Both the position numbers and the translations under genes were made by a program. DNA of 64,000 nucleotides from Microbacterium sp. RURRCA19A (GTDB taxonomy: Bacteria; Actinomycetota; Actinomycetes; Actinomycetales; Microbacteriaceae): assembly GCF_900156455.1 (NCBI RefSeq), contig NZ_FTNQ01000001.1, positions 1,364,001-1,428,000 on the forward strand, in the 5' to 3' direction. Of the stretch, positions 20,442-30,152 are shown in pieces. Within the stretch, counting starts at the first letter, position 1. The number at the start of each line of letters is the position of its first letter. The notes beneath the pieces were generated by a model, which had not been told where the DNA came from, did no database searches, and saw only the letters and a list, made by a program, of their open reading frames with translations.

Positions 20442-20511
20442 GTCCCACTTGTGGCGGTGCATGTCCCACTTCTTGCTGCCTGAGGGCACCTCGAACCGCC
20501 ACATGTGGGAC
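20442..20511. repeat. Intergenic inverted repeat with GTCCCAC arms
   Basis: GTCCCACTTGTGGCGGT at 20442-20458 matches 16 of 17 bases of the reverse complement of 20495-20511. A third partial copy, GTCCCACTT, is at 20463-20471. It fills most of the gap between tsaB and a divergent hydrolase gene. It looks like a REP-type element; other copies are not visible in this window. Confidence 0.6.
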
Positions 20512-20639
20512 ATGGGCCACCTGCCCACCGCGCCCGACTCCGGCCCAACCCGCCGCACCGCTCCTCGGCGGCTACGGACCGGAGGAACCGCCGGAGTTCT
20601 GCAGGCATCCGGCGAGGCGCTCGGCTCCGAACAAATGAC

Positions 20640-21557
20640 ATGGAACGACAGCTGCGCCGACTGGTGGTGCCGACGGCTGCGGGGCCGATCGTCGCGCACG
20701 CCGGCCGACGCTCCGCCGGCACCGTCGCGACGGTTCTGCTGCACGGCGCCGCGGGGACATGGAAGACATGGATGCCGCTCCTCAGCGCCGCCGACCGGCT
20801 CGGCATCCTGCTCGATGACGTCATCGCCATCGACCTGCCGGGGTGGGGCGAATCGCCGGGCCCGGCTCCCTCGCCCACGGACGCTGCGGAGGCGGTCGTC
20901 GCGGTCGCCCGCGGCCTCGGATACCCCCGGTGGCGTGTCGTCGGCCACTCGCTCGGCGCCGTGATCGCCCTGGACGTCGCGGCACGATTCCCGGCGCAGA
21001 CCGTCGCCGTCGGGCTCGTCTCCCCCACCGGCGCCGCGGTGCGCGGCGTCATGCGCCGCCCCCTCACCGGATGGCTGACGCTCCCCGCGTTCGGCGGCAT
21101 GGTCGTGGCGATGGGGATCCTTCGGGGTCTCGGTCCGCTCGCCCGTCCGCTGCTGCACGGTCTGCGCCGCGTCGGAGCGCTGCGCGTGTTGGCGCGCCCA
21201 TTGTTCCGGCATCCGGATCGCGTCGACCCGGCGGTCTCGGACGCGCTGGCCGAAGAGATCCGTCCGGCCTCCTTCCTCTCTGCCGCGCGTGCCGCCCGGA
21301 CCCACGACGACGCGGCCTGGAAGCGGATCACCGCGCCCGTGCGGGCCGTTCGCGGTCGGCACGACGTCTTCGCCAGGCCCCACGACGCGCGCGACGCGCG
21401 CCGGCGCATCCCCGGCTACCGCGAGACCGTGCTCGACGACAGCGGCCACTTCGCCCACGTCGAGCAGGCGTACGAGACGCTGCGCGCCCTGCGCGACGTC
21501 TGGACCGCCGAGCCCGACCGCCGCTCGAGCGCGTCGCGCGACCGCCAGCCGACGTGA
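20640..21557 (+). CDS. Alpha/beta fold hydrolase
   Basis: The 305-residue protein has VLLHGAAGTWKTW (oxyanion), DLPGWGESPG, GHSLGAVIA (nucleophile Ser) and DSGHFAHVEQ (catalytic His). This is the general alpha/beta hydrolase pattern, and the substrate is unknown. The ATG at 20640 lacks a clear ribosome site. It interrupts the usual neighbourhood of tsaE and tsaB and ends only 4 bp from the convergent tsaE stop. Confidence 0.8.
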   Translation: MERQLRRLVVPTAAGPIVAHAGRRSAGTVATVLLHGAAGTWKTWMPLLSAADRLGILLDDVIAIDLPGWGESPGPAPSPTDAAEAVVAVARGLGYPRWRVVGHSLGAVIALDVAARFPAQTVAVGLVSPTGAAVRGVMRRPLTGWLTLPAFGGMVVAMGILRGLGPLARPLLHGLRRVGALRVLARPLFRHPDRVDPAVSDALAEEIRPASFLSAARAARTHDDAAWKRITAPVRAVRGRHDVFARPHDARDARRRIPGYRETVLDDSGHFAHVEQAYETLRALRDVWTAEPDRRSSASRDRQPT

Positions 21558-21561
21558 CCCG

Positions 21562-22065
21562 TCACGGCCTCCGCGAGATCGTCACCGTCCGCGGCGCGTC
21601 GGCATCCAGGTCGAGGGTGTGCGGGGCGATCTCGCCGCACGCGTTGTCGACGCCGCGGCCGCCCGTCTGCCGCGAGATCTCGATCTCCCACCACGCGTCG
21701 GCGAGGTACTCGGCGACGCCGCGGCCCCACTCCACGATCACGACCGAGTGCTCGACGTCGATGTCGAGGTCGTCGAGCTCGACCGCGGCGCCGAGGCGAT
21801 AGGCATCCACGTGCACCAGCGGAGCTCCGCCGACGAGCGACGGGTGCGTCCGCGCGATGACGAACGTCGGGCTCTGGACCGGACCCCGGATGCCGAGCCC
21901 CTCGCCGATTCCGCGGGTGAGGGTCGTCTTGCCGGCGCCGAGCGGACCGGTCAGCACCACCACGTCCCCGGGTCCGAGCGCGCGGCCGAGCGCGCGCCCG
22001 AGCTCCTCCATGTCGGCGGGACCGGCGACCTCGCGCTCGCCCAGCAGCTCGTCGGGAACGCTCAC
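21562..22065 (-). CDS. tsaE: tRNA threonylcarbamoyladenosine biosynthesis ATPase TsaE
   Basis: The 167-residue P-loop protein has Walker A GPLGAGKTT, then SPTFVIARTH and VHVDAYRL, the TsaE pattern. It drives turnover of the TsaBD complex. The GTG start overlaps the alr stop by 4 bp. Confidence 0.94.
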   Translation of the reverse strand: MSVPDELLGEREVAGPADMEELGRALGRALGPGDVVVLTGPLGAGKTTLTRGIGEGLGIRGPVQSPTFVIARTHPSLVGGAPLVHVDAYRLGAAVELDDLDIDVEHSVVIVEWGRGVAEYLADAWWEIEISRQTGGRGVDNACGEIAPHTLDLDADAPRTVTISRRP

Positions 22066-23183
22066 ACGCCCACCTCCCGGCGCGGCACGCGCGCACCGAT
22101 GCGCGTCACGATCTCGTAGTCGATGGTGTCGGCGGCATCCGCCCAGTCCCGCGCCGACGGCACGCCGAGCGTCGGGTCGCCGAACAGCACCGCCTCGTCG
22201 CCGACGGCGACGGGGTGGTCGCCGACGTCGAGGACGAACTGATCCATGGCGATGCGACCCGCCACCGTGAAGCGACGGCCGTTGATCGTCACCGGCCCCC
22301 GTCCCGACGCCTGCCGCGGCACGCCGTCGGCGTACCCGAGGGGCACGAGGGCCAGCGTGGTGTCGGTCTCGGTGCGGTACGCGTAGCCGTACGAGACCCC
22401 GGTCCCGGCGGGCACGCGACGCACCGCCGCGACCGCGCCGCGCAGCGTCATGGCGGGCCGCAGGCCCAGGTCGGCCGAGGAGCGGTCGTGGAACGGCGAG
22501 ATGCCGTAGATGCCGATGCCGATTCGCACGGCGTTCAACCGCGCCTCGGGGAGGGCGATCGCGGCGTGCGTCGCGGCGATGTGCCGGAGGGGCGGGTTCA
22601 GCCCGGCGGACGCGGCGAGCAGAACGCCCTCCTCGAACCTCGCCAGCGCGGCGCGATCGTCGGCCTCGCTCGTGTTGGACAGGTGCGAGAACAGCCCGAC
22701 GACCCGCAGGCGCCCGATCCGCTCGAGGCGCGCGGCCTCGGAGAACACCACGCGCCAGTCGGCCGGGGCGATGCCGTTGCGGGACAGACCCGTCTCGATC
22801 TTCAGGTGCACGGCGGCGGGGCGGTCGCCCTGCGCGGCGTCGCCCGCGCGCAGCAACTGGTCGATGTCGGAGATGCCGAGCTCGACGTTCTCTCGGACGG
22901 CCTCGGCGAACGACACCCCCGGCGCGTGCAGCCAGGCGAACAGCGGCGCCCGGATCCCCCGACGCCGCAGCGCGATCGCCTCGTCGATGTCGGAGACGCC
23001 GATCCGGGTCGCCCCGCCGCGCAGCGCCGCGAGCGCCGCGCGGTGCGCGCCGTGCCCGTAGCCTTCCGCCTTGACGACGGCGATGACCTCGACGCCGGTC
23101 AGGCGGCGCAGGTGCCGCACGTTCTCCGCGATCGCGTCGACGTCGATCAGCGCTTCGCGCAGGACTCCGGATGCCATTCTCAT
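22062..23183 (-). CDS. alr: Alanine racemase
   Basis: The 373-residue PLP enzyme makes D-alanine for peptidoglycan. The PLP-binding Lys38 is in AVVKAEGYGHGA and the second catalytic base region is GVSYGYAYRTE. MTLRGAV and PLGYADGVPR are typical of Alr. It is coupled to acpS upstream (ATGA overlap) and tsaE downstream, the common acpS-alr-tsaE order. Confidence 0.96.
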   Translation of the reverse strand: MRMASGVLREALIDVDAIAENVRHLRRLTGVEVIAVVKAEGYGHGAHRAALAALRGGATRIGVSDIDEAIALRRRGIRAPLFAWLHAPGVSFAEAVRENVELGISDIDQLLRAGDAAQGDRPAAVHLKIETGLSRNGIAPADWRVVFSEAARLERIGRLRVVGLFSHLSNTSEADDRAALARFEEGVLLAASAGLNPPLRHIAATHAAIALPEARLNAVRIGIGIYGISPFHDRSSADLGLRPAMTLRGAVAAVRRVPAGTGVSYGYAYRTETDTTLALVPLGYADGVPRQASGRGPVTINGRRFTVAGRIAMDQFVLDVGDHPVAVGDEAVLFGDPTLGVPSARDWADAADTIDYEIVTRIGARVPRREVGV

Positions 23184-23584
23184 GCGACACCCTCCCAGGT
23201 CGGTTCCGCGGGCCCGGCCTCGGATGCGGGGGGTCCGGCCTCGGCGATGACGTACGCCGTGGCGAGCGCCGCGTCGTGCGACATCGACAGGTGCAGCGCC
23301 GTGATCCCCCGCGCGGAGACCGTCGCCGCGGTCTCGCCGGTCAGCGTGAAGGTCGGACGGCCCGACGGCTCGGGCGTCACCGCGATGTCGGTCCAGTACA
23401 CCCCGTCGGATCCGCCCAGGGCTTTGATCAGCGCTTCCTTCGCGGCGTAGCGCGCGGCCAGCGAGCGGGGCTTGAGCAGCCGCTCTGCCGGCGCGAAGAG
23501 GCGTTCGAGAAGGCGCGGGGTCCGCGCGAGCTGCTGCTCGAAGCGCGGCACGTCGACCAGGTCGACGCCGATTCCGACGATCAT
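23180..23584 (-). CDS. acpS: Holo-ACP synthase
   Basis: The 134-residue protein has GIGVDLVDVPRF with Asp8 and RYAAKEALIKAL with the metal-binding Glu, which together mark AcpS. It attaches phosphopantetheine from CoA to acyl carrier protein. The ATG follows a perfect GGAGGG ribosome site. It lies downstream of glmS across a terminator. Confidence 0.95.
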   Translation of the reverse strand: MIVGIGVDLVDVPRFEQQLARTPRLLERLFAPAERLLKPRSLAARYAAKEALIKALGGSDGVYWTDIAVTPEPSGRPTFTLTGETAATVSARGITALHLSMSHDAALATAYVIAEAGPPASEAGPAEPTWEGVA

Positions 23585-23657
23585 GCGCCCTCCCTCCCTG
23601 GCATCCTGTCCATTCTGCCGGTGCCACGGTGAGCCCGCGTCGGCACACGACGAAGAA

Positions 23658-23685
23658 GGGGCCGGATGCCCCGGCATCCGGCCCC
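23658..23685 (-). terminator. glmS terminator
   Basis: Arms GGGGCCGGATGCC and its complement, with a 2-nt loop, lie 15 bp after the glmS stop. On the minus strand they are followed by TTCTTCG. The stem carries the recurrent GGATGCC core. Confidence 0.85.
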
Positions 23686-23699
23686 GAAGACGTCCGGTG

Positions 23700-25550
23700 T
23701 TACTCGACCGTCACGGACTTCGCGAGGTTGCGGGGCTGGTCGACGTCGAGGCCCTTGGCCTCGGCGAGCCCCATGGCGAAGATGTGCAACGGCACCACGG
23801 CGAGGAGCGGCTCGAACATGGGGGCCGCGAGCGGGATGCGGAGCACCTCGTCGGCGGCGGGCAGCACGGCCACATCGCCCTCTTCGGCGATCGCGATGAC
23901 GCGGGCACCGCGGGCGCGGATCTCCTCGATGTTGGAGACGACCTTCTTGTGCATCTCGCCCGAACCGCGGGGCGACGGCACGACGACGAACACCGGCTGG
24001 CCGGGCTCGATCAGCGCGATGGGGCCGTGCTTGAGCTCGCCCGCGGCGAAGCCCTCGGCGTGGATGTACGCCAGCTCCTTGAGCTTCAGCGCACCCTCGA
24101 GGGCGATCGGGTACCCGACGTTCCGGCCGAGGAACAGCACCGACCGCGTGTCGGCCATCCAGTGCGCGAGCTGCTCGATGCGGGTCTGCTCGGTCTCGAG
24201 CACGCGCGCGATCTTGCCGGGGACGGCCTCGAGCTCGGTGACCGCCTCGACGGCGACGACGGGATCGATCGCACCGCGGACACGGCCGACGTGCAACGCG
24301 AGCAGGTAGAGCGCGGTGATCTGCGCGACGAAGGCCTTCGTCGACGCGACGGCGACCTCGGGCCCGGCGTGCGTGTAGACGATGGCATCCGACTCGCGCG
24401 GGATGGTGGCGCCCTGCGTGTTGCAGATCGACAGGGTCTTGGCGCCGCGTGAACGGGCGTACTTCACGGCCATCAGCGTGTCCATGGTCTCGCCGGACTG
24501 GCTGATCGAGACGACGAGCGTGCGGGGCGAGAGCACGGGGTCGCGGTAGCGGAACTCGTGCGCGAGCTCCACGTCGACGGGAACGCGGGTCCACGTCTCG
24601 AGCGCGTACTTGCCGACCATGCCGGCGTACGCGGCGGTGCCGCACGCGATGACGAGGATGCGGTCGATGTCGGCGAGGAACTCGTCCATGCCGTCGAGCT
24701 CGGGGATCTCGACGCGGCCCTCGTGGATGCGACCCCGGATCGTGTTCGCCACGGCCTCGGGCTCTTCCGAGACCTCCTTGGCCATGAACGACGACCATCC
24801 GCCCTTCTCGGCGGCGGACGCGTCCCACGTGACCTCGAACGCCTCGACCTCGACCGGGGCGCCGGAGAAGTCGGTGACCTCGACGCCGCCGGGCGTGATC
24901 GCGACGATCTCGTCCTGACCGATCGCGAGGGCCTTGCGGGTGTGCTCGACGAACGCGGCGACGTCGGAGCCGAGGAAGTTCTCGCCCTCGCCCAGGCCGA
25001 TCACCAGCGGGGAGTTGCGGCGGGCGCCGACGACGAGGCCCGGGTGGTCCTCGTGCATCGCGAGCAGCGTGTAGGCACCCTCGAGGCGCGACACCACGGC
25101 ACGGAACGCCGAGACCAGATCCCCCGTGCGCGCGTACTCGCGGCCGATCATCGCGGCGGCGACCTCGGTGTCGGTCTCGCTGCGGAAGGTCACGCCCTCG
25201 CCGACGAGCTCGCTCTTGAGCTCGGCGAAGTTCTCGATGATCCCGTTGTGGATGACGGCGAGCTTGTCGTCGTCCGCGAGGTGCGGGTGCGCGTTGGCAT
25301 CCGTCGGACCGCCGTGCGTCGCCCAGCGGGTGTGCCCGATGCCCGTCGTGCCGTCGGCCAGCGGCGTGGATGCCAGGTCGTCACGCAGCACGGCGAGCTT
25401 GCCGGCGCGCTTGCGCATGCCGAGGCCCCCGTCGCCGTCGATCACGGCGATGCCGGCGGAGTCGTAGCCCCGATACTCCAGCCGCGACAGACCCGCCAGC
25501 AGGATGTCCTGGCTCGGCCGAGGACCCACGTATCCGATGATTCCGCACAT
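23700..25550 (-). CDS. glmS: Glutamine--fructose-6-phosphate aminotransferase
   Basis: The 616-residue enzyme makes glucosamine-6-phosphate for cell-wall precursors. It starts MCGIIGYVG with Cys2 as the N-terminal nucleophile of the glutaminase domain. Two SIS sugar-isomerase domains follow, and the protein ends NLAKSVTVE as canonical GlmS does. No glmS ribozyme is expected in actinobacteria and none is recognised upstream. Confidence 0.97.
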   Translation of the reverse strand: MCGIIGYVGPRPSQDILLAGLSRLEYRGYDSAGIAVIDGDGGLGMRKRAGKLAVLRDDLASTPLADGTTGIGHTRWATHGGPTDANAHPHLADDDKLAVIHNGIIENFAELKSELVGEGVTFRSETDTEVAAAMIGREYARTGDLVSAFRAVVSRLEGAYTLLAMHEDHPGLVVGARRNSPLVIGLGEGENFLGSDVAAFVEHTRKALAIGQDEIVAITPGGVEVTDFSGAPVEVEAFEVTWDASAAEKGGWSSFMAKEVSEEPEAVANTIRGRIHEGRVEIPELDGMDEFLADIDRILVIACGTAAYAGMVGKYALETWTRVPVDVELAHEFRYRDPVLSPRTLVVSISQSGETMDTLMAVKYARSRGAKTLSICNTQGATIPRESDAIVYTHAGPEVAVASTKAFVAQITALYLLALHVGRVRGAIDPVVAVEAVTELEAVPGKIARVLETEQTRIEQLAHWMADTRSVLFLGRNVGYPIALEGALKLKELAYIHAEGFAAGELKHGPIALIEPGQPVFVVVPSPRGSGEMHKKVVSNIEEIRARGARVIAIAEEGDVAVLPAADEVLRIPLAAPMFEPLLAVVPLHIFAMGLAEAKGLDVDQPRNLAKSVTVE

Positions 25551-25604
25551 AGCTTCCGAGTCTACGGGGCGGCGCCTGGGGGAACCCCCGTGGGCCGGGG
25601 GCGT

Positions 25605-26558
25605 TCAGAGCTTGCGCAGCAGCACCGAATCGACGGTGTGGTCCGCCCCCTTCTGCAGCACGAGCTTGGCCCGATGCCGGGTGGGGAGGACGTTCTCCTC
25701 GAGGTTGGGGAGGTTGATCTCCCGCCAGAAGCCGAGCGCCCGAGACACCGCCTCCTCGTCGCTGATGTCGGCGAAGACGCGGAAGAACGACGAGGGGTTG
25801 GTGAACGCGTTGTCGCGCAGCGCCAGGAAGCGGTCCACGTACCAGCGCTCGATGTGGGCCGCATCGGCATCCACGTAGATGGAGAAGTCGAACAGGTCGC
25901 TCACCGCCACGTCGTTCGGCGTGGGCGGGGGCTGCAGAACGTTGAGCCCCTCGACGATCACGACGTCGGGCCGGTGCACCGTGACGTGGGCGTCGGGCAT
26001 GATGTCGTACTGCACGTGGGAGTAGAACGGCGCGCGCACCTCTTCGGCCCCGGACTTCACTTCGCTGAGGAACTCCACCAGCGCGCGACGGTCGTACGAC
26101 TCGGGGAAGCCCTTGCGGTCCATGAGGCCGCGCCGCTCGAGTTCGGCGTTGGGATAGAGGAACCCGTCGGTGGTGACCAGTTCGACGCGCGGCGTGTCGG
26201 GCCAGCGGCTCATCAGCTCGCGCAGCAGTCGCGCGATCGTGGACTTCCCCACCGCGACGGAACCGGCGACTCCGATGACGAAGGGGGTCGTGGCATCCGA
26301 TTCGCCCAGGAACGCGCTCGTGTCGGCGCCGAGCCGACGCGTGGCGCGGGCGTACAGGCTCAACAGGCGGCTGAGGGGCAGGTAGACCTCGGCGACCTCG
26401 CGAAGGTCGAGCCGGTCGCCGATGCCGCGCAGCTGCACGACCTCGGTCTCGGTCAGCGGCTGCTCGATGCCGCCGGCCATGCGAGCCCAGTCGGCGCGGT
26501 CGATCTGACGGTACGGGCTCAGCGACGGTGCGGGAGCGGCGGTCTCTGCGGCGGACAC
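25605..26558 (-). CDS. coaA: Type I pantothenate kinase
   Basis: The 317-residue protein has Walker [10 protein letters not shown] and the bacterial CoaA motifs [11 protein letters not shown] and EGLNVLQPP. It phosphorylates pantothenate, the first step to CoA. The GTG start has TAGCAT ending 6 nt upstream, consistent with a leaderless transcript. Only 39 bp separate it from the divergent ppx-type gene. Confidence 0.95.
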   Translation of the reverse strand: MSAAETAAPAPSLSPYRQIDRADWARMAGGIEQPLTETEVVQLRGIGDRLDLREVAEVYLPLSRLLSLYARATRRLGADTSAFLGESDATTPFVIGVAGSVAVGKSTIARLLRELMSRWPDTPRVELVTTDGFLYPNAELERRGLMDRKGFPESYDRRALVEFLSEVKSGAEEVRAPFYSHVQYDIMPDAHVTVHRPDVVIVEGLNVLQPPPTPNDVAVSDLFDFSIYVDADAAHIERWYVDRFLALRDNAFTNPSSFFRVFADISDEEAVSRALGFWREINLPNLEENVLPTRHRAKLVLQKGADHTVDSVLLRKL

Positions 26559-26597
26559 CCGCTCATGCTACCCGCGGCCTCCCACTACGCTCGGAGC

Positions 26598-27527
26598 GTG
26601 CGACTCGGGGTACTCGACATCGGTTCCAACACCGTCCACCTGCTCGTCGCGAACGCGCGCGCGGGGGGTCGGCCCACGGCGACGACGTCGCACCGCTCGG
26701 TCCTGCGCCTCATGCGGTACCTCGAGCCCGACGGCTCGATCTCTCCCGAGGGCGTCACCGGACTGGTGGATGCCGTGACCCAGGCCTGCGAGACGGCGCG
26801 GGCCGAGGGGGTCGACGAGCTGCTCGCGACGGCGACATCCGCGGTGCGCGAGGCGACCAACGGTGAGACGGTCATCGCGCAGATCGAGGAGGTGCTCGGG
26901 CAGCCCCTGCAGGTGCTCGGCGGCGAGACCGAGGCGCGGTACACCTACCTGGCGGTGCGCCGCTGGTTCGGGTGGTCGGCCGGTCAGATCCTGCTGTTCG
27001 ACATCGGCGGCGGGTCGCTCGAGATCGCCGGTGGCGCCGATGAGCTGCCCGAACTCGCCGAGTCGGTGCCGCTGGGGGCCGGACGCTCGACCGTGCAGTT
27101 CCTGCCCCACGACCCGCCGAGCGAGGACGAGATCGACGCCCTCCGCCGACACGCGATGGACGTGCTCGCCCCCGTCGCCGAGCGTTTCGCCGCCCTCCCC
27201 CGCCCGGACCACGTCATCGGGTCGTCGAAGGCGATCCGCTCGCTCGCGAAGCTCGCGGGGTACCCGGTGCCGGGATGGTCCGGCATCGACCGGATGGTGC
27301 TGCCTCGCCGGGAGCTCAAGGACTGGATCCCGCGCCTGGCGCGGATCCCGGCGGACGCCCGCGAGGCGCTGCCCGGCATCACCGCCGACCGGACGTTCCA
27401 GATCGTCGCGGCCGCGATCGTGGTCGAGCGCGCGATGAAGGCGATGGACGTCGACGAGCTCGAGGTCTCACCGTGGGCGCTGCGCGAGGGCGTCCTCCTG
27501 CGCTACATCGAGTCGTTGGAGTACTGA
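26598..27527 (+). CDS. ppx: Ppx/GppA family phosphatase
   Basis: The 309-residue ASKHA-fold protein starts LGVLDIGSNTVHLLV and has the second phosphate loop LLFDIGGGSLEI. Members hydrolyse polyphosphate or pppGpp; the sequence does not decide between them. The length matches the short actinobacterial form (Ppx1/2-like) rather than the about 500-residue E. coli enzymes. TACGCT ends 6 nt before the GTG, so the mRNA is probably leaderless. Confidence 0.9.
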   Translation: MRLGVLDIGSNTVHLLVANARAGGRPTATTSHRSVLRLMRYLEPDGSISPEGVTGLVDAVTQACETARAEGVDELLATATSAVREATNGETVIAQIEEVLGQPLQVLGGETEARYTYLAVRRWFGWSAGQILLFDIGGGSLEIAGGADELPELAESVPLGAGRSTVQFLPHDPPSEDEIDALRRHAMDVLAPVAERFAALPRPDHVIGSSKAIRSLAKLAGYPVPGWSGIDRMVLPRRELKDWIPRLARIPADAREALPGITADRTFQIVAAAIVVERAMKAMDVDELEVSPWALREGVLLRYIESLEY

Positions 27528-27543
27528 CCCGCGGGAGCGTGCG

Positions 27544-28899
27544 TCAGAGAGCGAGACGCTCGCGCACGACCTCGGCGAGGCGGTCGGCGTGGGCCCGGGC
27601 GACACCCTCGGACGCCGCCTCCACCATCACGCGCACGAGCGGCTCGGTGCCCGACGCGCGCAGCAGCACACGGCCCGAATCGCCCAGCTCCGCTTCGGCC
27701 GCACGAACGGCCTCCTGCACCACGTCGTCCGACACGCGGTCGCGGTCGACGCCGCGGACGTTGACCAGCACCTGCGGGTAGACGGTCATGATCGAGGCGA
27801 GCTCGGCCATGGTCTTCTTCTGCCGCGCCATCTCGGCCACGATGTGCAGGCCCGTGAGCAGTCCGTCGCCGGTGGTGGCGAAGTCGCTCATGATGACGTG
27901 GCCGGACTGCTCGCCACCGAGCGAGTACCGTCCCTCGTTCATGGCTTCGAGCACGTAGCGGTCGCCGACGCCCGTCTGCAGGACGCGGATGCCATGCTCC
28001 GCCATCGCGCGATGGAGGCCCAGGTTGCTCATGACGGTCGCGACGAGCGTGTCGTCGACCAGCGCACCGCGCTCCTTCATGGCCACCGCGAGGATCGCCA
28101 TGATCTGGTCGCCGTCGACGACGTTGCCGTCGGCATCGACGGCCAGGCACCGGTCCGCGTCGCCGTCGTGCGCGATGCCGACGTCGGCGCCGAGACGCAC
28201 GACCGCTTCGGCGAGCACGTCGAGGTGGGTCGAGCCGACGCCATCGTTGATGTTGAGACCGTCGGGGTCGGCACCGATGACGGTCACGGTCGCACCGGCG
28301 TCGCGGAAGGTCTCGGGCGACACGCCCGCGGCCGCGCCGTGGGCGCAGTCGAGCACCACGTGGATGCCGTCGAGCCGGTGCGGAAGCGAGCCGAGAAGGT
28401 GCACGACGTAGCGGTCCTCGGCGTCGGCGAAGCGACGGATGCGACCCACGCCCGCACCCGTGGGCTGCAGCCGCTCCCACTCGAGGGCGCGCTCGATGCG
28501 CTCCTCGACGATGTCGGGGAGCTTGGTGCCGCCGCGCGCGAAGATCTTGATCCCGTTGTCGGGAGCGGGGTTGTGCGAGGCGGAGACCATGACGCCGAAG
28601 TCGGCATCGCGGTCGGCGATCAGGAACGCCGTCGCCGGGGTGGGGATGACACCCGCGTCGAGGACGTCGACACCCGACGAGGCCAGGCCCGCGGCGACCG
28701 CGGCCGAGAGGAACTCTCCCGAGACCCGCGGATCGCGCGCGATGACCGCGGTGAGGCGGCGGCCTTCGGCCTTGCGCGTCTCCGCAGAACGGCCCTGGCC
28801 CAGGACGACAGCGGTCGCCTGGGCCAGGTGCAGCGCGAGTTCGGCGGTGAGGAGGCCATTGGCCAGCCCCCGCACCCCGTCCGTGCCGAAAAGAGGCAT
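27544..28899 (-). CDS. glmM: Phosphoglucosamine mutase
   Basis: The 451-residue protein starts [11 protein letters not shown]. It has the phosphoserine loop [11 protein letters not shown] (Ser108), the metal site DGDADR and the C-terminal [11 protein letters not shown]. It converts glucosamine-6-phosphate to glucosamine-1-phosphate, following GlmS. It lies 14 bp after rpsI, the usual actinobacterial order rplM-rpsI-glmM. Confidence 0.97.
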   Translation of the reverse strand: MPLFGTDGVRGLANGLLTAELALHLAQATAVVLGQGRSAETRKAEGRRLTAVIARDPRVSGEFLSAAVAAGLASSGVDVLDAGVIPTPATAFLIADRDADFGVMVSASHNPAPDNGIKIFARGGTKLPDIVEERIERALEWERLQPTGAGVGRIRRFADAEDRYVVHLLGSLPHRLDGIHVVLDCAHGAAAGVSPETFRDAGATVTVIGADPDGLNINDGVGSTHLDVLAEAVVRLGADVGIAHDGDADRCLAVDADGNVVDGDQIMAILAVAMKERGALVDDTLVATVMSNLGLHRAMAEHGIRVLQTGVGDRYVLEAMNEGRYSLGGEQSGHVIMSDFATTGDGLLTGLHIVAEMARQKKTMAELASIMTVYPQVLVNVRGVDRDRVSDDVVQEAVRAAEAELGDSGRVLLRASGTEPLVRVMVEAASEGVARAHADRLAEVVRERLAL

Positions 28900-28913
28900 A
28901 CGGAGGATCGAAC

Positions 28914-29384
28914 TCAGCGCTTGGAGTACTGAGGCGCCTTGCGGGCCTTCTTGAGACCGGCCTTCTTGCGCTCCTTGACGCGGGCGTCGCGCGAGAGGAA
29001 GCCGGCCTTCTTCAGACCAGGGCGGTTGTTCTCGGCGTCGATCTCGTTGAGCGCACGGGCGATGCCGAGGCGCAGAGCGCCGGCCTGACCCGAGGGGCCG
29101 CCGCCGGAGATGCGGGCGATGACGTCGTAGGCGCCGGCGAGCTCGAGGACCGTGAACGGGTCGTTGATGAGCTGCTGGTGGAGCTTGTTCGGGAAGTAGT
29201 CCTCGATCGTGCGGCCGTTGACCGTGATCGTGCCGGAGCCGGGGACCAGGCGCACGCGGGCGATGGCCTGCTTGCGACGGCCGACGGCTGCGCCGGGGAC
29301 CGAGAGAACGGGGCGCTCGGCCGCGACGGCGGTCTGCTCGGCCGGCGTCTCGGTGCTGTAGTTGCTGGAGTCGATGTTCGACAC
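28914..29384 (-). CDS. rpsI: 30S ribosomal protein S9
   Basis: The 156-residue protein has [15 protein letters not shown] and [19 protein letters not shown] and ends in the basic tail QYSKR that reaches the P-site tRNA. An extra about 30-residue N-terminal extension is normal for actinobacteria. It is cotranscribed after rplM with a 24-bp gap. Confidence 0.98.
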   Translation of the reverse strand: MSNIDSSNYSTETPAEQTAVAAERPVLSVPGAAVGRRKQAIARVRLVPGSGTITVNGRTIEDYFPNKLHQQLINDPFTVLELAGAYDVIARISGGGPSGQAGALRLGIARALNEIDAENNRPGLKKAGFLSRDARVKERKKAGLKKARKAPQYSKR

Positions 29385-29408
29385 TGTTTCGTCCTTTTCC
29401 GGCGGCGC

Positions 29409-29855
29409 TTACTGGGCGACCTGGTCGAAGGTGTACGCGGTGGGCTGCTGAGCGCCGTGGGGGTGCTCGGCGCCGCGGTAGACCTTCAGCTTCTTGAGCT
29501 GCGCCGCACCGAGGCTGTTCTTGGGGAGCATGCCGCGGACGGCCTTCTCGACGGCCCGCTCGGGGTTCTTCTCGAGGAGCTCGTTGTAGGTGACCGACTT
29601 GAGGCCGCCCGGGTAGCCCGAGTGGCGGTAGGCCTTCTTCTTCTCGAGCTTCTGACCCGTGAGCGCGACCTTGTCGGCGTTGATCACGATGACGAAGTCG
29701 CCCGAGTCGATGTGGTTGGCGAAGGTCGCCTTGTGCTTGCCGCGGAGGAGGGCCGCCGCGTGCGAGGCCAGACGGCCGAGGACGACGTCGGTGGCGTCGA
29801 TAACGACCCACTCGCGCGTGACCTCAGCGGCCTTGGGGGTGAAAGTGCGCGTCAC
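29409..29855 (-). CDS. rplM: 50S ribosomal protein L13
   Basis: The 148-residue protein has [18 protein letters not shown] and [11 protein letters not shown], both diagnostic of L13. The GTG start at 29855 is chosen by homology to TRTFTPKA and has AAGAAAG about 10 nt upstream. A leader of roughly 140 nt precedes it, which could hold autoregulatory structure, though I cannot identify one. Confidence 0.97.
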   Translation of the reverse strand: MTRTFTPKAAEVTREWVVIDATDVVLGRLASHAAALLRGKHKATFANHIDSGDFVIVINADKVALTGQKLEKKKAYRHSGYPGGLKSVTYNELLEKNPERAVEKAVRGMLPKNSLGAAQLKKLKVYRGAEHPHGAQQPTAYTFDQVAQ

Positions 29856-29999
29856 AGTAGTGCTGCTTTCTTGATCGAACGGAGGAGTTCGTGAATCCCG
29901 CTCCGGTGGTCCGTTGCCCCATCGACGACGGGGGAACAGGGCCGGTGGAGGGCTCACGTTCGGGCGACCCGCTCGCAGTGAGGCAGGCACCAAAGGGTG

Positions 30000-30028
30000 A
30001 GCTTACGCCATCCGGATGCCAGGACCAA
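30000..30028 (-). promoter_or_regulatory. Candidate rplM promoter
   Basis: On the minus strand TTGGTC and TAAGCT are exactly 17 bp apart, 145 bp before the rplM start. Each hexamer matches only three consensus positions, so this is tentative. Confidence 0.4.
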
Positions 30029-30082
30029 ACGGGGCCGCACGTCTCGCGGTCGGTCCGATCCCGCCTCCGGACACGCGACAGC

Positions 30083-30111
30083 GCCCCCGGCACCGGGGTG
30101 GTGCCGGGGGC
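30083..30111 (-). terminator. Terminator after the 30153-30998 hydrolase gene
   Basis: A 12-bp stem of GCCCCCGGCACC and its complement with a 5-nt loop. There is no U-tract. Confidence 0.65.
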
Positions 30112-30152
30112 GTGGTCACTGCCCTCCGCGGGATCGCGGGTGCGGCGACGGG

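Noticed and set aside
20382..21458. N-terminal extension of tsaB through the inverted repeat and the hydrolase gene
   Set aside because: The frame is open, but TsaB homology begins at the GTG at 20381 and the extension is antisense to a real hydrolase gene.
23551..23699. glmS ribozyme or riboswitch around glmS
   Set aside because: The region downstream is a simple terminator and the 54 bp upstream of glmS are too short for a ribozyme leader.
24558..26597. Long plus-strand frame antisense to glmS and coaA
   Set aside because: It is an antisense shadow. Only its last 309 codons, from the GTG at 26598, encode a recognisable protein (Ppx/GppA).
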